This document shows, in pieces, positions 44,895-53,496 of a stretch of DNA of 64,000 nucleotides. The position numbers and the translations under genes are program-made. Under the pieces are notes generated by a model. The model had not been told where the DNA came from and did no database searches. It saw nothing but the letters and a program-made list of their open reading frames with translations. How positions within the stretch are numbered: the stretch's first letter is position 1; each line of letters starts with the position of its first letter. The stretch spans positions 186,001 through 250,000 of the forward strand of contig CANMWQ010000005.1 in the NCBI GenBank assembly GCA_947501685.1. The letters run 5' to 3'. Origin of the DNA: an uncultured Litoreibacter sp. Lineage in GTDB: Bacteria; Pseudomonadota; Alphaproteobacteria; Rhodobacterales; Rhodobacteraceae.

Positions 44895-45910
44895 CAGCAG
44901 GAAAACTATGGGGCATGCGGCGCATGGCCGACGCGGGCGGCGTGTTCAAGATGACCGCCGTGGACCAACGGCCTCCGATCAAGGGTCCGATAGCGGCGCA
45001 TTACGGCGTGGAACAGGCGCCTTACGAGGATGTTGCGCGGTTCAAGGCGATGCTGGTTGAGACGTTGCAGGGCGGATCGAGCGCGATGCTGCTGGACCCG
45101 CATTACGCGATCCCGGTGGGGCTGCGGCACCTGTCGCCCACCAAGGGGCTGATCGTGACGCTTGAGGACTCGCTGTTTGAGGAGACCGGAAACGGGCGGC
45201 TGTCCTCCTCGATTGATGATTGGGACGTGGGCAAGATCAAGCGGATGGGCGGCGACGCAGTGAAGGTGCTGGCGTGGTACCGGCCTGACGCCAGCGCGGA
45301 GGTGAACCAGAAGCAGAAGGACTGGACCAAGCGGATTGGCGAGGCCTGCGCGAAATATGACATCCCGTTCCTGTTTGAGCTGCTGGTGCATCCGATTGAC
45401 AGCGATGCGGAGCAGACGTCTGACTATATCGAGATGAACACCAAGCGGGCGGATGATGTGCTGCGCTCGGTGGAGGCGTTTGCGGGCGCGGATTTCGGCG
45501 TGGATGTGTTCAAGCTGGAAAGCCCGGTCCCGGCCAAGGACGTGGCCACGACCGACGGGGTTCAGGCGTTGTTTGACGAGATGGGACGGCTGGCGGGACG
45601 GCCTTGGGTGATGTTGTCCGCGGGCGCTGGCAAGCCGGAGTTCAAGGCGATTTTGGAACATGCTTTTGCCGCCGGGGCGTCGGGCTTTTTGGCGGGTCGG
45701 GCGATCTGGTTGGACGCGTTTCAGGCCTTTCCGGATTGGGATGCGATCCGGGCCGGGCTAGAGGGGGAAAGTGCTGCCTATATGGCTGAGATTTCCGCGC
45801 TGGCGGATGCCAAGGCCACGGCTTGGGACAAGCATGCCTGCTGGGGCGAGGGTGGCGCGCAATTTGCGCCTGCGGATGCGTCCTTCCGGCACGGGTATGA
45901 GGGTCTCTGA
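44885..45910 (+). CDS. Class I tagatose-bisphosphate/sulfofructose-phosphate aldolase (LacD/YihT family)
   Basis: A 341-residue TIM-barrel aldolase with AVDQRPP (residues 25-31), a conserved Lys127 in GGDAVKVLAWYRPDA, the Schiff-base Lys210 in VDVFKLESPV, PWVMLSAGAG, and GASGFLAGRAIW (residues 264-275) with Arg272. In E. coli YihT the same block GASGFLAGRAVW contributes to binding the sulfonate/phosphate of its substrate. It would split a ketose-1-phosphate into DHAP and a three-carbon aldehyde (sulfolactaldehyde if the sugar is sulfofructose). Slightly longer than YihT (about 292 residues). One-base overlap with the isomerase gene. Confidence 0.85.
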   Translation: MQLTAGKLWGMRRMADAGGVFKMTAVDQRPPIKGPIAAHYGVEQAPYEDVARFKAMLVETLQGGSSAMLLDPHYAIPVGLRHLSPTKGLIVTLEDSLFEETGNGRLSSSIDDWDVGKIKRMGGDAVKVLAWYRPDASAEVNQKQKDWTKRIGEACAKYDIPFLFELLVHPIDSDAEQTSDYIEMNTKRADDVLRSVEAFAGADFGVDVFKLESPVPAKDVATTDGVQALFDEMGRLAGRPWVMLSAGAGKPEFKAILEHAFAAGASGFLAGRAIWLDAFQAFPDWDAIRAGLEGESAAYMAEISALADAKATAWDKHACWGEGGAQFAPADASFRHGYEGL

Positions 45911-47253
45911 TGAAGATCGGGATCTTGCCGCTGGGGCGGCCGACATTCGATGTGCCTTATGCTGAGGAAAAACTGGCAGGGATGCTGGCGGATTTGGACG
46001 CGTTAGAGGGGCACGAGGTCATCGGGCCGCGCGCTTTGTTGATGGAGGCATCGCCTGAGGCATTGGACGCCGTGGCGTCGGCTGATCTGGTGTTGGTGTT
46101 GCAGGTGACATTTACCGATGCGTCCTTCGTTGTGGAGGCCTCCAAGCTGGGCGTGCCGATGGCGATTTGGGCGGTGCCGGAACCTCGGCTTGGCGGACGG
46201 CTCAGGCTGAATGCGTTTTGCGGGCTGAACCTGGCGGGGCATGCGTTGGGGCGGAACCATGCGGGGTTTGGCTGGCTTTATGCCGATCCCGGCGAGGCTG
46301 ATCTGGCGGGACTTTTGGCGGGCAAGTATCGCGTCACGCGGCTGGACGGGACCGCGCCGGGCGTTGCGGCGACGGCGATGCCGGTGCCGGATTTGCGCAT
46401 CGCGCGCATTGGCGCGCACCCGGTGGGCTTTGACACCTGCGCCTATGACAAGGCGGAACTGAAGGCGCTGATCGGGGCGGAAGTGGACGAGTTGGAGCTG
46501 TCGGACATGTTCGATGCCGCACGCGGTTTGGGTGAGGACGCGGTCGCGCCATATCACGCGAAAGTGGCGGATGTGCCGAACCTCAAAGACATGGATGCAG
46601 GCGAGCTGGACCGCTCTTTGAGGCTGGCGGGCGCGCTTGAAATGCTGCGCAGCGAAAACAAATATGACGCCTTCGCCATTCGCTGCTGGCCGGAGACATT
46701 CACCGAATATGGCGGCGCGGTCTGCGGCCCCGTTTCGATGATGGGCGAGGCCCGCGTGCCTTGTGCCTGCGAGGCGGATGTCTACGGCGCGGTGACGCAG
46801 GCGATTTTGCAGGAGGTGGCTAATGCCCCTGTTTTCTTGGCTGATTTGGTCGATATGAATGAGGAGCATGACACGGGCGTGGTGTGGCATTGCGGGCAGG
46901 CTCCGGTCTCGATGACCGAAGACGAGCCGATGGCCACGGTGCATACGAACCGCAAACAGGCGCTGCTCTACGAGTTCACGTTGAAGCCCGGACGGGTGAC
47001 GTTTTTCCGGCTGTCGCAGGCTTACGGCCAGCCGAAAGTGGTGATTGCGGGCGGTAAAATGCTGCGCAGCGAAATGGCATTCACGGGGACCTCAGGCGTG
47101 GTGCGGTTTGACCATGCCGCGCAGCGGGTTCTGGGCGATGTGATGAATTCCGGGCTGGAACATCACATGGCCATTGCCTATGGCGACCACCGCGAAGCGC
47201 TGCGCGGGATTGCGGCGGGCATGGGCTTGAACGTGGTGGAGCTGGGCGCGTGA
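45910..47253 (+). CDS. L-fucose isomerase-like protein (candidate aldose/sulfoquinovose isomerase)
   Basis: The 447-residue protein has an N-terminal Rossmann-like domain (MKIGILPLGRPTFDVPYAEE) and a C-terminal L-fucose/L-arabinose isomerase-fold domain with AIRCWPETFTEYG (residues 256-268) and ACEADVYGAVT (286-296), where E288 and D290 are likely metal ligands. Aldose-ketose isomerases of this superfamily use Mn2+ or similar metals. L-fucose-isomerase-type enzymes have been described as SQ isomerases in the sulfo-EMP2 variant, matching its place between aldolase and Gfo/Idh/MocA genes. Substrate is inferred. Confidence 0.8.
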   Translation: MKIGILPLGRPTFDVPYAEEKLAGMLADLDALEGHEVIGPRALLMEASPEALDAVASADLVLVLQVTFTDASFVVEASKLGVPMAIWAVPEPRLGGRLRLNAFCGLNLAGHALGRNHAGFGWLYADPGEADLAGLLAGKYRVTRLDGTAPGVAATAMPVPDLRIARIGAHPVGFDTCAYDKAELKALIGAEVDELELSDMFDAARGLGEDAVAPYHAKVADVPNLKDMDAGELDRSLRLAGALEMLRSENKYDAFAIRCWPETFTEYGGAVCGPVSMMGEARVPCACEADVYGAVTQAILQEVANAPVFLADLVDMNEEHDTGVVWHCGQAPVSMTEDEPMATVHTNRKQALLYEFTLKPGRVTFFRLSQAYGQPKVVIAGGKMLRSEMAFTGTSGVVRFDHAAQRVLGDVMNSGLEHHMAIAYGDHREALRGIAAGMGLNVVELGA

Positions 47254-48341
47254 TCAGATACGGGATTATCGGCTCCGGCATGATGGGGCAGGAGCATATT
47301 CGCAATATTGCGCTGCTCGATGGGGCCTGCGTGGGCGGCATTGCTGACCCGAATGAAGAAATGCGCGCGCTGTCGGTGAAAAACTCCGGCGGGCAGGGCT
47401 TTGGCACGATGGAGGAGATGCTGGCCGCAGATGTCTGCGACGTGGTGCTGGTGGTCTCCCCCAATGACACGCATGCGGGGATCATGCAGAGGCTGCTGGC
47501 CACCGATAAGCCGATCCTGGTGGAGAAGCCGCTGGCGACCACAAGTGCGGATTGCCGGGACTTGCTGAACATGTCCAAAGGTCGCAAAGCGCCGGTTTGG
47601 GTGGCGATGGAGTACCGCTATATGCCGCCCTTGCAGCGGCTGATGCAGGCGGTGGATCAGGGCGCGGTGGGGACTCCGCGCATGATGTCGATCCGCGAAC
47701 ATCGGTTTCCGTTTCTGCCCAAGGTGGATGACTGGAACCGGTTCAATGCGCGGACGGGCGGCACGTTGACAGAGAAATGCTGCCATTTCTGGGACCTGAT
47801 GCGGCTGGTTCTGAAAAGCGACCCGGTGCGGGTTTACGCCTCGGCTGGGGTGGATGTGAACCATCGCGACGAGCGCTATATGGGCAAGATGCCTGACATT
47901 ATCGACAACGCCTATGTGGTGGTGGATTTCGAGAATGGCGCGCGGGGGATGCTGGATTTGTGCATGTTTGCCGAAGGGTCGTTCTGGCAGGAAACCATTG
48001 CTGTGACGGGCGAAAAGGCGCGGGTGGAGGCGTTTGTGCCGGGGCCTGCGCGGTTCTCTCCGGATGGGAAAGAACGCGAGGCGGAGTTTGTGATGTCACT
48101 GCGCGCGCTGAAGGAAGAGGTGCGCGAGGTGGTGCATGTGCCGGAACATATTCTGGCGGCGGGGGATCACCATGGCTCGACGTTTTTTCAGCATGAGAAG
48201 TTTTTGGATTTGGTGCGAACAGGGGTGGGCGCGCCGGAGGTCTCGTTGCAGGATGGCTATTGGTCGGTGTTGGTCGGCGAGGCCGCTGAAGAATCTGCGC
48301 GGTCGGGCCAAGCGATTGATCTTAGAGGCAAAGGCCCATGA
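47250..48341 (+). CDS. Gfo/Idh/MocA family protein (candidate NAD-dependent sulfoquinovosidase, GH188-like)
   Basis: A 363-residue NAD(P)-dependent protein: Rossmann motif GIIGSGMMG (residues 5-13), EKPLAT (residues 92-97), and GGTLTEKCCHFWDLMRLV (residues 170-187) with catalytic-region Lys176 and His179. Most members are sugar dehydrogenases, but a Gfo/Idh/MocA-like clade (GH188) cleaves sulfoquinovosides through transient NAD+ oxidation. Position in a sulfoglycolysis-like operon without any GH31 sulfoquinovosidase makes that role attractive. GTG start at 47250 overlaps the isomerase stop (GTGA). A plain sugar dehydrogenase remains possible. Confidence 0.8.
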   Translation: MIRYGIIGSGMMGQEHIRNIALLDGACVGGIADPNEEMRALSVKNSGGQGFGTMEEMLAADVCDVVLVVSPNDTHAGIMQRLLATDKPILVEKPLATTSADCRDLLNMSKGRKAPVWVAMEYRYMPPLQRLMQAVDQGAVGTPRMMSIREHRFPFLPKVDDWNRFNARTGGTLTEKCCHFWDLMRLVLKSDPVRVYASAGVDVNHRDERYMGKMPDIIDNAYVVVDFENGARGMLDLCMFAEGSFWQETIAVTGEKARVEAFVPGPARFSPDGKEREAEFVMSLRALKEEVREVVHVPEHILAAGDHHGSTFFQHEKFLDLVRTGVGAPEVSLQDGYWSVLVGEAAEESARSGQAIDLRGKGP

Positions 48342-49324
48342 CATTTGGAGAAATGCCGGATGGCAGCACGGTGGAGCGGCACCGGATCGAGGGCGGCGGG
48401 CTGACGGCGCATGTGCTGTCTTATGGCGCTGTGTTGCAGGACTTGCTGCTTGCGGGGCATGACGCGCCGCTGGTGCTGGGGTTTGACGACTTCGCGCCTT
48501 ATCTGACTGACAGCCCGTATTTTGGGGCCACTGCCGGGCGCTGTGCGAACCGGATCGGGGAGGGACGGTTCGAGATTGACGGCGTCTCCTATCAGGTCGA
48601 CCAGAATTTCCAGAACCGGCATCACCTGCATGGCGGCGCCAAGGGTGTGGGCAAACGCAATTGGACTGTGGAAAGCGTGGGCTCTGACCGGATCACGCTG
48701 CGCATTGAGCTGGCCGATGGTGAGATGGGCTATCCCGGCAATATGGTCGCAAGGTGCAGCTTTGCTTGCCTAGAGGGCGGCGTGTTTGACGTGCGGCTGA
48801 GTGCTGAGACGGACGCGCCGACGCTGTGCAATTTTGCCCATCACAGCTATTGGAACCTCGATGGTGGGGCGACCACGGATGACCATCTTTTGCAGCTGGA
48901 TGCGGACCGGGTGACGGTGGTGGATGACGGGTTTATTCCTACGGGCGAGAGCCGGGACGTGACGGGCAGCCGCTATGATTTTCGGCAGATGCGGCCGATC
49001 AAGGACACCGTGTTTATCGACCACAATCTGTGCCTGTCTGACGCACGTATGGATTTGCGCAAAATTGGGGTTTTGATGTCCAAGGCCTCCGGGGTTGCGA
49101 TGGAAATGCGCTCGACGGAGCCGGGGTGTCAGGTTTATGACGGGTTCAAGTTGGACGTGAAACCAAAGGGGCTTGGCGGGCGTTCATATGGTGCCAATGC
49201 GGGTGTCGCGCTGGAGCCTCAGATCTGGCCGGACGCCGTGAACCATGACACATTCCCGAACGCGATTTTGCGGCCGGGGGAGATATATGACCAACACACC
49301 CAGTTTGTGTTTTCAAAAGGATAA
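48338..49324 (+). CDS. Aldose 1-epimerase (galactose mutarotase family)
   Basis: A 328-residue GalM-type mutarotase with GATAGRCANRIGEGRFEIDG (residues about 64-83), a histidine in NRHHLHGG, the catalytic His in CNFAHHSYWNLDG, and a C-terminal catalytic Glu region (GANAGVALEPQIWPDAVNHD). It interconverts alpha and beta anomers of an aldose. In an SQ operon it would be the SQ mutarotase that supplies the anomer used by the isomerase. ATGA overlap with the preceding gene. Confidence 0.9.
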   Translation: MTFGEMPDGSTVERHRIEGGGLTAHVLSYGAVLQDLLLAGHDAPLVLGFDDFAPYLTDSPYFGATAGRCANRIGEGRFEIDGVSYQVDQNFQNRHHLHGGAKGVGKRNWTVESVGSDRITLRIELADGEMGYPGNMVARCSFACLEGGVFDVRLSAETDAPTLCNFAHHSYWNLDGGATTDDHLLQLDADRVTVVDDGFIPTGESRDVTGSRYDFRQMRPIKDTVFIDHNLCLSDARMDLRKIGVLMSKASGVAMEMRSTEPGCQVYDGFKLDVKPKGLGGRSYGANAGVALEPQIWPDAVNHDTFPNAILRPGEIYDQHTQFVFSKG

Positions 49325-49330
49325 AGCGCG

Positions 49331-50773
49331 ATGAGCTACAGCAAATATATGAAAGAGGCGAACCTCATTGGCGGCCAGTGGGTGGGGGCTGATAGTGGCG
49401 AGACCATCGACGTGAACAACCCCGCGACGGGTGAGGTGATCGGGACCGTGCCGAACTCGGGCGACGTGGAAACTGTGCGCGCGATTGACGCAGCGGACGG
49501 GGCCTTTGACGGGCTGGCAGGCATGGCGCTGATGGAGCGTGTGGGTCTGCTGATGAAGATGCATGACGCGCTGATGGACAACCAGAAGACGCTGGCCGAG
49601 CTGCTGACTGTTGAGATGGGCAAGCCGATGGCGGAATCCATGGGCGAGATCGGCATCGGGGCGGCTTATGTGCGCTGGTTCGCCGAGGAAGTGCGCCGCG
49701 CGAAGGGGGAGATAATCCCTGCGCCGACCAATGGCCGTCGCTTTCTGGTCAGCAAGCACCCGATTGGCGTGGTGGGGATGATCACGCCCTGGAATTTCCC
49801 GTCTTCGATGCTGGCCCGCAAGATTGCGCCCGCGCTGGCGATTGGCTGCACCGTGGTGGCCAAGCCTGCGACGGCGACGCCGTATTCGGGGCTGGCCTGG
49901 GGCGCTTTGGCCGAAGAGGCCGGGTTTCCGGCGGGGGCGGTCAATGTGGTGACAGGGTCCGCGCGCAAAATCGGCGGCGCGATCATGGATGACGCGCGGG
50001 TGCGCAAGGTGACGTTCACGGGCTCCACGGAAGTGGGCAAGGAGTTGATCCGGCAATCGGCTGGGACGGTGAAGAAGGTCTCTATGGAGCTGGGGGGCAA
50101 CGCGCCGTTTCTGGTGTTCGACGACGCGGATGTGGACAATGCCGTGCAGGGCGCGATGGTGTCGAAATTCCGCAATTCGGGGCAAACCTGCGTTTGCGCC
50201 AACCGTATCTATGTGCAGGCGGGCGTCTATGATCAGTTTGTCGAAAAGCTGATCGCAGCGACAGCGGCGATGAAAGTGGGCAACGGGCTGGAAGACGGCG
50301 TGGAGCAGGGCCCGATGATTGACATGGATGCGGTGGCGAAGGTCGAGGAGTTCATCGCGGATGCCAAGGCAAAAGGCGGCAGCGTGGCGCATGGCGGCAA
50401 GCGGCATGACAAGGGGCAGAGCTTCTTTGAGCCGACAGTGATCACGGATGCCACGCAGGAGATGATGTTCGCCAAGGAAGAGATCTTCGGACCCATCGCG
50501 CCGGTCTTCAAATTTGAGGACGAAGATGAGGCGATTGGCTGGGCCAATGACACGGAGTTCGGGCTGGCCTCTTACGCCTATACCCGCGATGTGGGCCGAA
50601 TCTTCAAGCTGACCGAGAAGCTGCAATATGGGATGATCGGGATCAATTCGGGGCTGATCACGACCGTGGAGGCTCCGTTTGGCGGGGTGAAGGAAAGCGG
50701 GCTGGGCAAAGAGGGCGGCAGCCAGGGTTTGGAGGACTATATGGAGACCAAATACACCGCGATTGATTTTTGA
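49331..50773 (+). CDS. NAD(P)-dependent aldehyde dehydrogenase, GabD type (candidate sulfolactaldehyde dehydrogenase)
   Basis: A 480-residue ALDH of the succinate-semialdehyde dehydrogenase subfamily: MITPWNFPSSM, FTGSTEVGKELI, catalytic Glu253 in MELGGNAP and nucleophile Cys287 in GQTCVCAN, with the GabD second Cys two residues later. Known sulfolactaldehyde dehydrogenases belong to this subfamily and oxidise SLA to sulfolactate. As the last gene of the operon it would oxidise the aldolase's aldehyde product. A succinate-semialdehyde or other role cannot be excluded without testing. Confidence 0.88.
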   Translation: MSYSKYMKEANLIGGQWVGADSGETIDVNNPATGEVIGTVPNSGDVETVRAIDAADGAFDGLAGMALMERVGLLMKMHDALMDNQKTLAELLTVEMGKPMAESMGEIGIGAAYVRWFAEEVRRAKGEIIPAPTNGRRFLVSKHPIGVVGMITPWNFPSSMLARKIAPALAIGCTVVAKPATATPYSGLAWGALAEEAGFPAGAVNVVTGSARKIGGAIMDDARVRKVTFTGSTEVGKELIRQSAGTVKKVSMELGGNAPFLVFDDADVDNAVQGAMVSKFRNSGQTCVCANRIYVQAGVYDQFVEKLIAATAAMKVGNGLEDGVEQGPMIDMDAVAKVEEFIADAKAKGGSVAHGGKRHDKGQSFFEPTVITDATQEMMFAKEEIFGPIAPVFKFEDEDEAIGWANDTEFGLASYAYTRDVGRIFKLTEKLQYGMIGINSGLITTVEAPFGGVKESGLGKEGGSQGLEDYMETKYTAIDF

Positions 50774-50780
50774 TCAGCGG

Positions 50781-50819
50781 GCCCTGCGGGGCGGATATTT
50801 TTGAACATGGAAAGGGGTG
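50781..50819 (+). repeat. Dispersed operon-end repeat, family 1, copy c
   Basis: GCCCTGCGGGGCGGATATTTTTGAACATGGAAAGGGGTG: GC hairpin plus GGATATTTTTGAACATGGAAAGGGG tail, eight bases after the ALDH stop; nearly identical tail to copy d at 56360. Confidence 0.65.
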
Positions 50820-50871
50820 CAGTCGTGCCCCTTTTTCTTGCGTTTGAGCGGATTTCTGACAGGGTGCGGCT

Positions 50872-51852
50872 ATGCGTGTTCCTGTGATTGATAACCTGCA
50901 ATATGTGAACTGGTCGGAGACCGCCTTTCGGCAATTGCGCGAGGGGGGCGTGGACGCGATCCATGTGACGATTGCCTATCATGAGAGCTTTCGCGAGGCG
51001 GTGCTGAATGTGTCGCAATGGAACCGATGGTTTGAGCAATATCCTGATCTGATCCTGCGCGGGGCCACGGGCGACGACGTGCGGCGCGCGGTTGAGACGG
51101 GGCGGACGGCGGTGTTTTTTGGGTTTCAGAACCCCTCCCCCATGGAAGACGATATCGGGCTGATTGAGGTCTGGCACCAGCTGGGCATCCGCTTCATGCA
51201 GCTGACTTATAACAACCAGTCCTTGCTGGCGACGGGGTGTTATGAGAAGGATGACACCGGGCTGACGCGGTTTGGCCGCCAAGCGGTGGCGGAGATGAAC
51301 CGGGTGGGCATGGTCGTGGATATGAGCCATTCTGGGGACCGCTCGACGCTGGAGGCGATTGTGCACTCGGCGCGGCCCATTGCGATCACCCATGCCAATC
51401 CTGACTGGTGGCATCCGGCGTTGCGCAACAAGTCGGATGCGGTTTTGCGCGCGTTGACGGGGGCGGGCGGGATGCTGGGGTTTTCGATGTACCCGCATCA
51501 TTTGAAAGACGGCACGGATTGCACCTTGGCGAGCTTTTGCGAAATGATTGCGGAGGCCGCGTCGCGGTATGGGGCGGAGCATCTGGGGATTGGCTCGGAT
51601 CTGTGTCAGGACCAGCCGGACAGCGTGGTCACATGGATGCGCAATGGGCGGTGGTCCAAGGAGATGGATTACGGCGAAGGGTCGGCCTCTGCGGCGGGGT
51701 TTCCAGCGCAGCCTGACTGGTTTGTGGACAACCGCGACATGCCGAATTTGAGCGCCGGGTTGTTGGACGTAGGGTTTTCGCAAAGTGAGATGGAGGGGAT
51801 CATGGGCGGCAATTGGCTGCGCTTCTATGACGCCTCCTTTGGCGCGCAATGA
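50872..51852 (+). CDS. M19 (membrane dipeptidase) family protein lacking canonical metal ligands
   Basis: A 326-residue TIM-barrel protein of the renal dipeptidase family. Recognisable parts: WHQLGIRFMQLTYNNQ (residues 101-116, matching the LGxRxxxLT core), VDMSHSG (149-155), and AITHANPD (171-178), which supply the two C-terminal metal His. The N-terminal HxD pair is absent (VIDNLQYVNW at residues 5-14) and the usual bridging-Glu position reads FGFQNPSP. Without HxD and Glu a normal binuclear zinc site is unlikely. It starts a three-gene unit with ATGA overlap to the next gene. Confidence 0.78.
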   Translation: MRVPVIDNLQYVNWSETAFRQLREGGVDAIHVTIAYHESFREAVLNVSQWNRWFEQYPDLILRGATGDDVRRAVETGRTAVFFGFQNPSPMEDDIGLIEVWHQLGIRFMQLTYNNQSLLATGCYEKDDTGLTRFGRQAVAEMNRVGMVVDMSHSGDRSTLEAIVHSARPIAITHANPDWWHPALRNKSDAVLRALTGAGGMLGFSMYPHHLKDGTDCTLASFCEMIAEAASRYGAEHLGIGSDLCQDQPDSVVTWMRNGRWSKEMDYGEGSASAAGFPAQPDWFVDNRDMPNLSAGLLDVGFSQSEMEGIMGGNWLRFYDASFGAQ

Positions 51853-53483
51853 ATGCGCCGCTGCCTGCCCAAGAGCCGCTGCGCAGCCCCGATGAGGTGA
51901 TGCGGCTGGCGCGGATGGGGGCGATGTTCCCGACACGGTTGAGCTTTTTGCGGACCCTGATGCGGAGGCTGTCGGCTGAAAAGGTCGTGGTGACGCGGCC
52001 CCATTGGGTGATGGATGCGGAGGGCTACGGGCATGGGGTGTACCAGCTTGATCTGGGCGGGTTCACCTATTCGCTGGTGGCGGTCTCGAACCGTCTGGAC
52101 CCTGAGCAGCGCACCGACCGGGTGATCGCGGAGGCCTGGGACGCGGCCTTTGTGCTCTATGACGGGGTGCCGGATCAGGGCGAGATTGCCCGGATTTGCG
52201 CAAGCGCGCCGTTGCAGGAGGCCGGGCGGTTTACGCCGCGTGATCTGGTGTTGAGCCGGGCGAACAAGTCGGTGCGGCTGTTTGCGCATGTGACCTCTGC
52301 CTTGCGGGACGGGACGCCGGTGGATGCGGAGATGGTGGCGCAGATCGGGTATTTGATGCGCACCACGGCTGTCTATGGCAATGGCAAGTTCGGGATTGCC
52401 GATCGCAACGTGATTGCGGAGCGGCCGGGGCTGGACGGGCCTTTCATGGCGGAGATGCTGACCGTCTGGCTGATCCGCGGCTTTACCCATGATCTGGCGG
52501 AGCATGTTGGTGGGGCCGCGCTGGAGCGCAACCTGAAGCGGCATATTGGTGTGGGGAACTCGACCGGGTTGGGGATGGCGCCGTTTCTGGTGTCGCATCC
52601 GGAATTGCTGAACAACTGGATGATGGTGCGGGAAACCGCGTTGGCGCGGGTGCGCGCGCTGCCTCGGGTCGATGCGGGGCCTGTGCTGGAGCTGGCCGCG
52701 CGTGCGGCGCGGCATTTGGCGCAGTGGCAGGTGCCGGATGCAGCGCATCAGGCGCGGATTGAGCGGTTGCGAGAGGAGTGGGACAGCCTGCGCGGCGGCA
52801 TGGCGGAGCTGCTGGATCAGCCCAAACCGCTCGATCAACTGGTGCGGGCGAGCCGGGCCTTTGGGCTCGATTGTCAGGAACTGGTGGTGAGCCTTGTGCT
52901 GGAGCCTTATGGCGAGATCATCGACGGGCTGACGGAGTGTATGGGCATGGCCGCCCCGGTGCCGCTGCAACCGGCGATGGGTGTCGCGCAGTTGCGGGAG
53001 CTGATCGACCTGAATTTCCATTGGGCCTTGCCGATGGATTTTGACTGCGACGCGGGCTGCGCGCAGTTTTGGTATGTCTCGGAAGAGAAGCTGGAGCCTC
53101 GGCTGGGGGCGCGTCACGAGGAGCCGGGGGCGGAGCTGGAAAGCCCGCTGGATATTGGCCGTCAGGTACAGGCGCTGTCCTTTGATCTCAATGACTATGA
53201 CGGCACGCTGGCGGCATTTTTGCGGGGCTTCCCGCAGCATCGCTCTGCCGTGCGGCGGGTGCAGAGGACGGCGAGCCATCCCTATGCGGAAATTCGCGAC
53301 AACCTGATCGGCGAGGACTGCCGCCCGATTGATATGCTGCGCTGCAAGCTGTCGTTTTTTGGCGCGTCCAAGTTTGACCCGAAATCTGACCGCTGGACCC
53401 GGATCACGCTGGCGCAAGGCGCGCCGCTGCATGACGAGCTGGCGGCGGCGGATGATTGGTGGCTGCCGGTGTTTGAGCCGTGA
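51849..53483 (+). CDS. Conserved protein of unknown function (544 aa)
   Basis: I do not recognise a family. The 544-residue product has no signal peptide or membrane segments and is mainly alpha-helical in appearance. Visible features: an Arg-rich N-terminal region (MRLARMGAMFPTRLSFLRTL), KFGIADRNVIAERPG, ERNLKRHIGVGNSTGLGMAP (residues about 232-251), paired acidic/Cys segment MDFDCDAGCAQFWYVSEEKL, and C-terminal HPYAEIRDNLIGEDCRP. The GNSTGLGMAPFL stretch resembles a ligand loop. It is between the M19-like gene (ATGA overlap) and the DUF3726 gene (13-base gap), so all three probably work together. Confidence 0.7.
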   Translation: MNAPLPAQEPLRSPDEVMRLARMGAMFPTRLSFLRTLMRRLSAEKVVVTRPHWVMDAEGYGHGVYQLDLGGFTYSLVAVSNRLDPEQRTDRVIAEAWDAAFVLYDGVPDQGEIARICASAPLQEAGRFTPRDLVLSRANKSVRLFAHVTSALRDGTPVDAEMVAQIGYLMRTTAVYGNGKFGIADRNVIAERPGLDGPFMAEMLTVWLIRGFTHDLAEHVGGAALERNLKRHIGVGNSTGLGMAPFLVSHPELLNNWMMVRETALARVRALPRVDAGPVLELAARAARHLAQWQVPDAAHQARIERLREEWDSLRGGMAELLDQPKPLDQLVRASRAFGLDCQELVVSLVLEPYGEIIDGLTECMGMAAPVPLQPAMGVAQLRELIDLNFHWALPMDFDCDAGCAQFWYVSEEKLEPRLGARHEEPGAELESPLDIGRQVQALSFDLNDYDGTLAAFLRGFPQHRSAVRRVQRTASHPYAEIRDNLIGEDCRPIDMLRCKLSFFGASKFDPKSDRWTRITLAQGAPLHDELAAADDWWLPVFEP

Positions 53484-53496
53484 GAGGCTTTGCGAG

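Noticed and set aside
51825-53432. 535-codon open frame on the minus strand opposite the 544-residue gene
   Set aside because: Arg/His/Pro/Gln-rich composition typical of antisense frames in GC-rich DNA. It overlaps the sense gene almost fully, and the sense frame has overlapping start/stop coupling with its neighbours.
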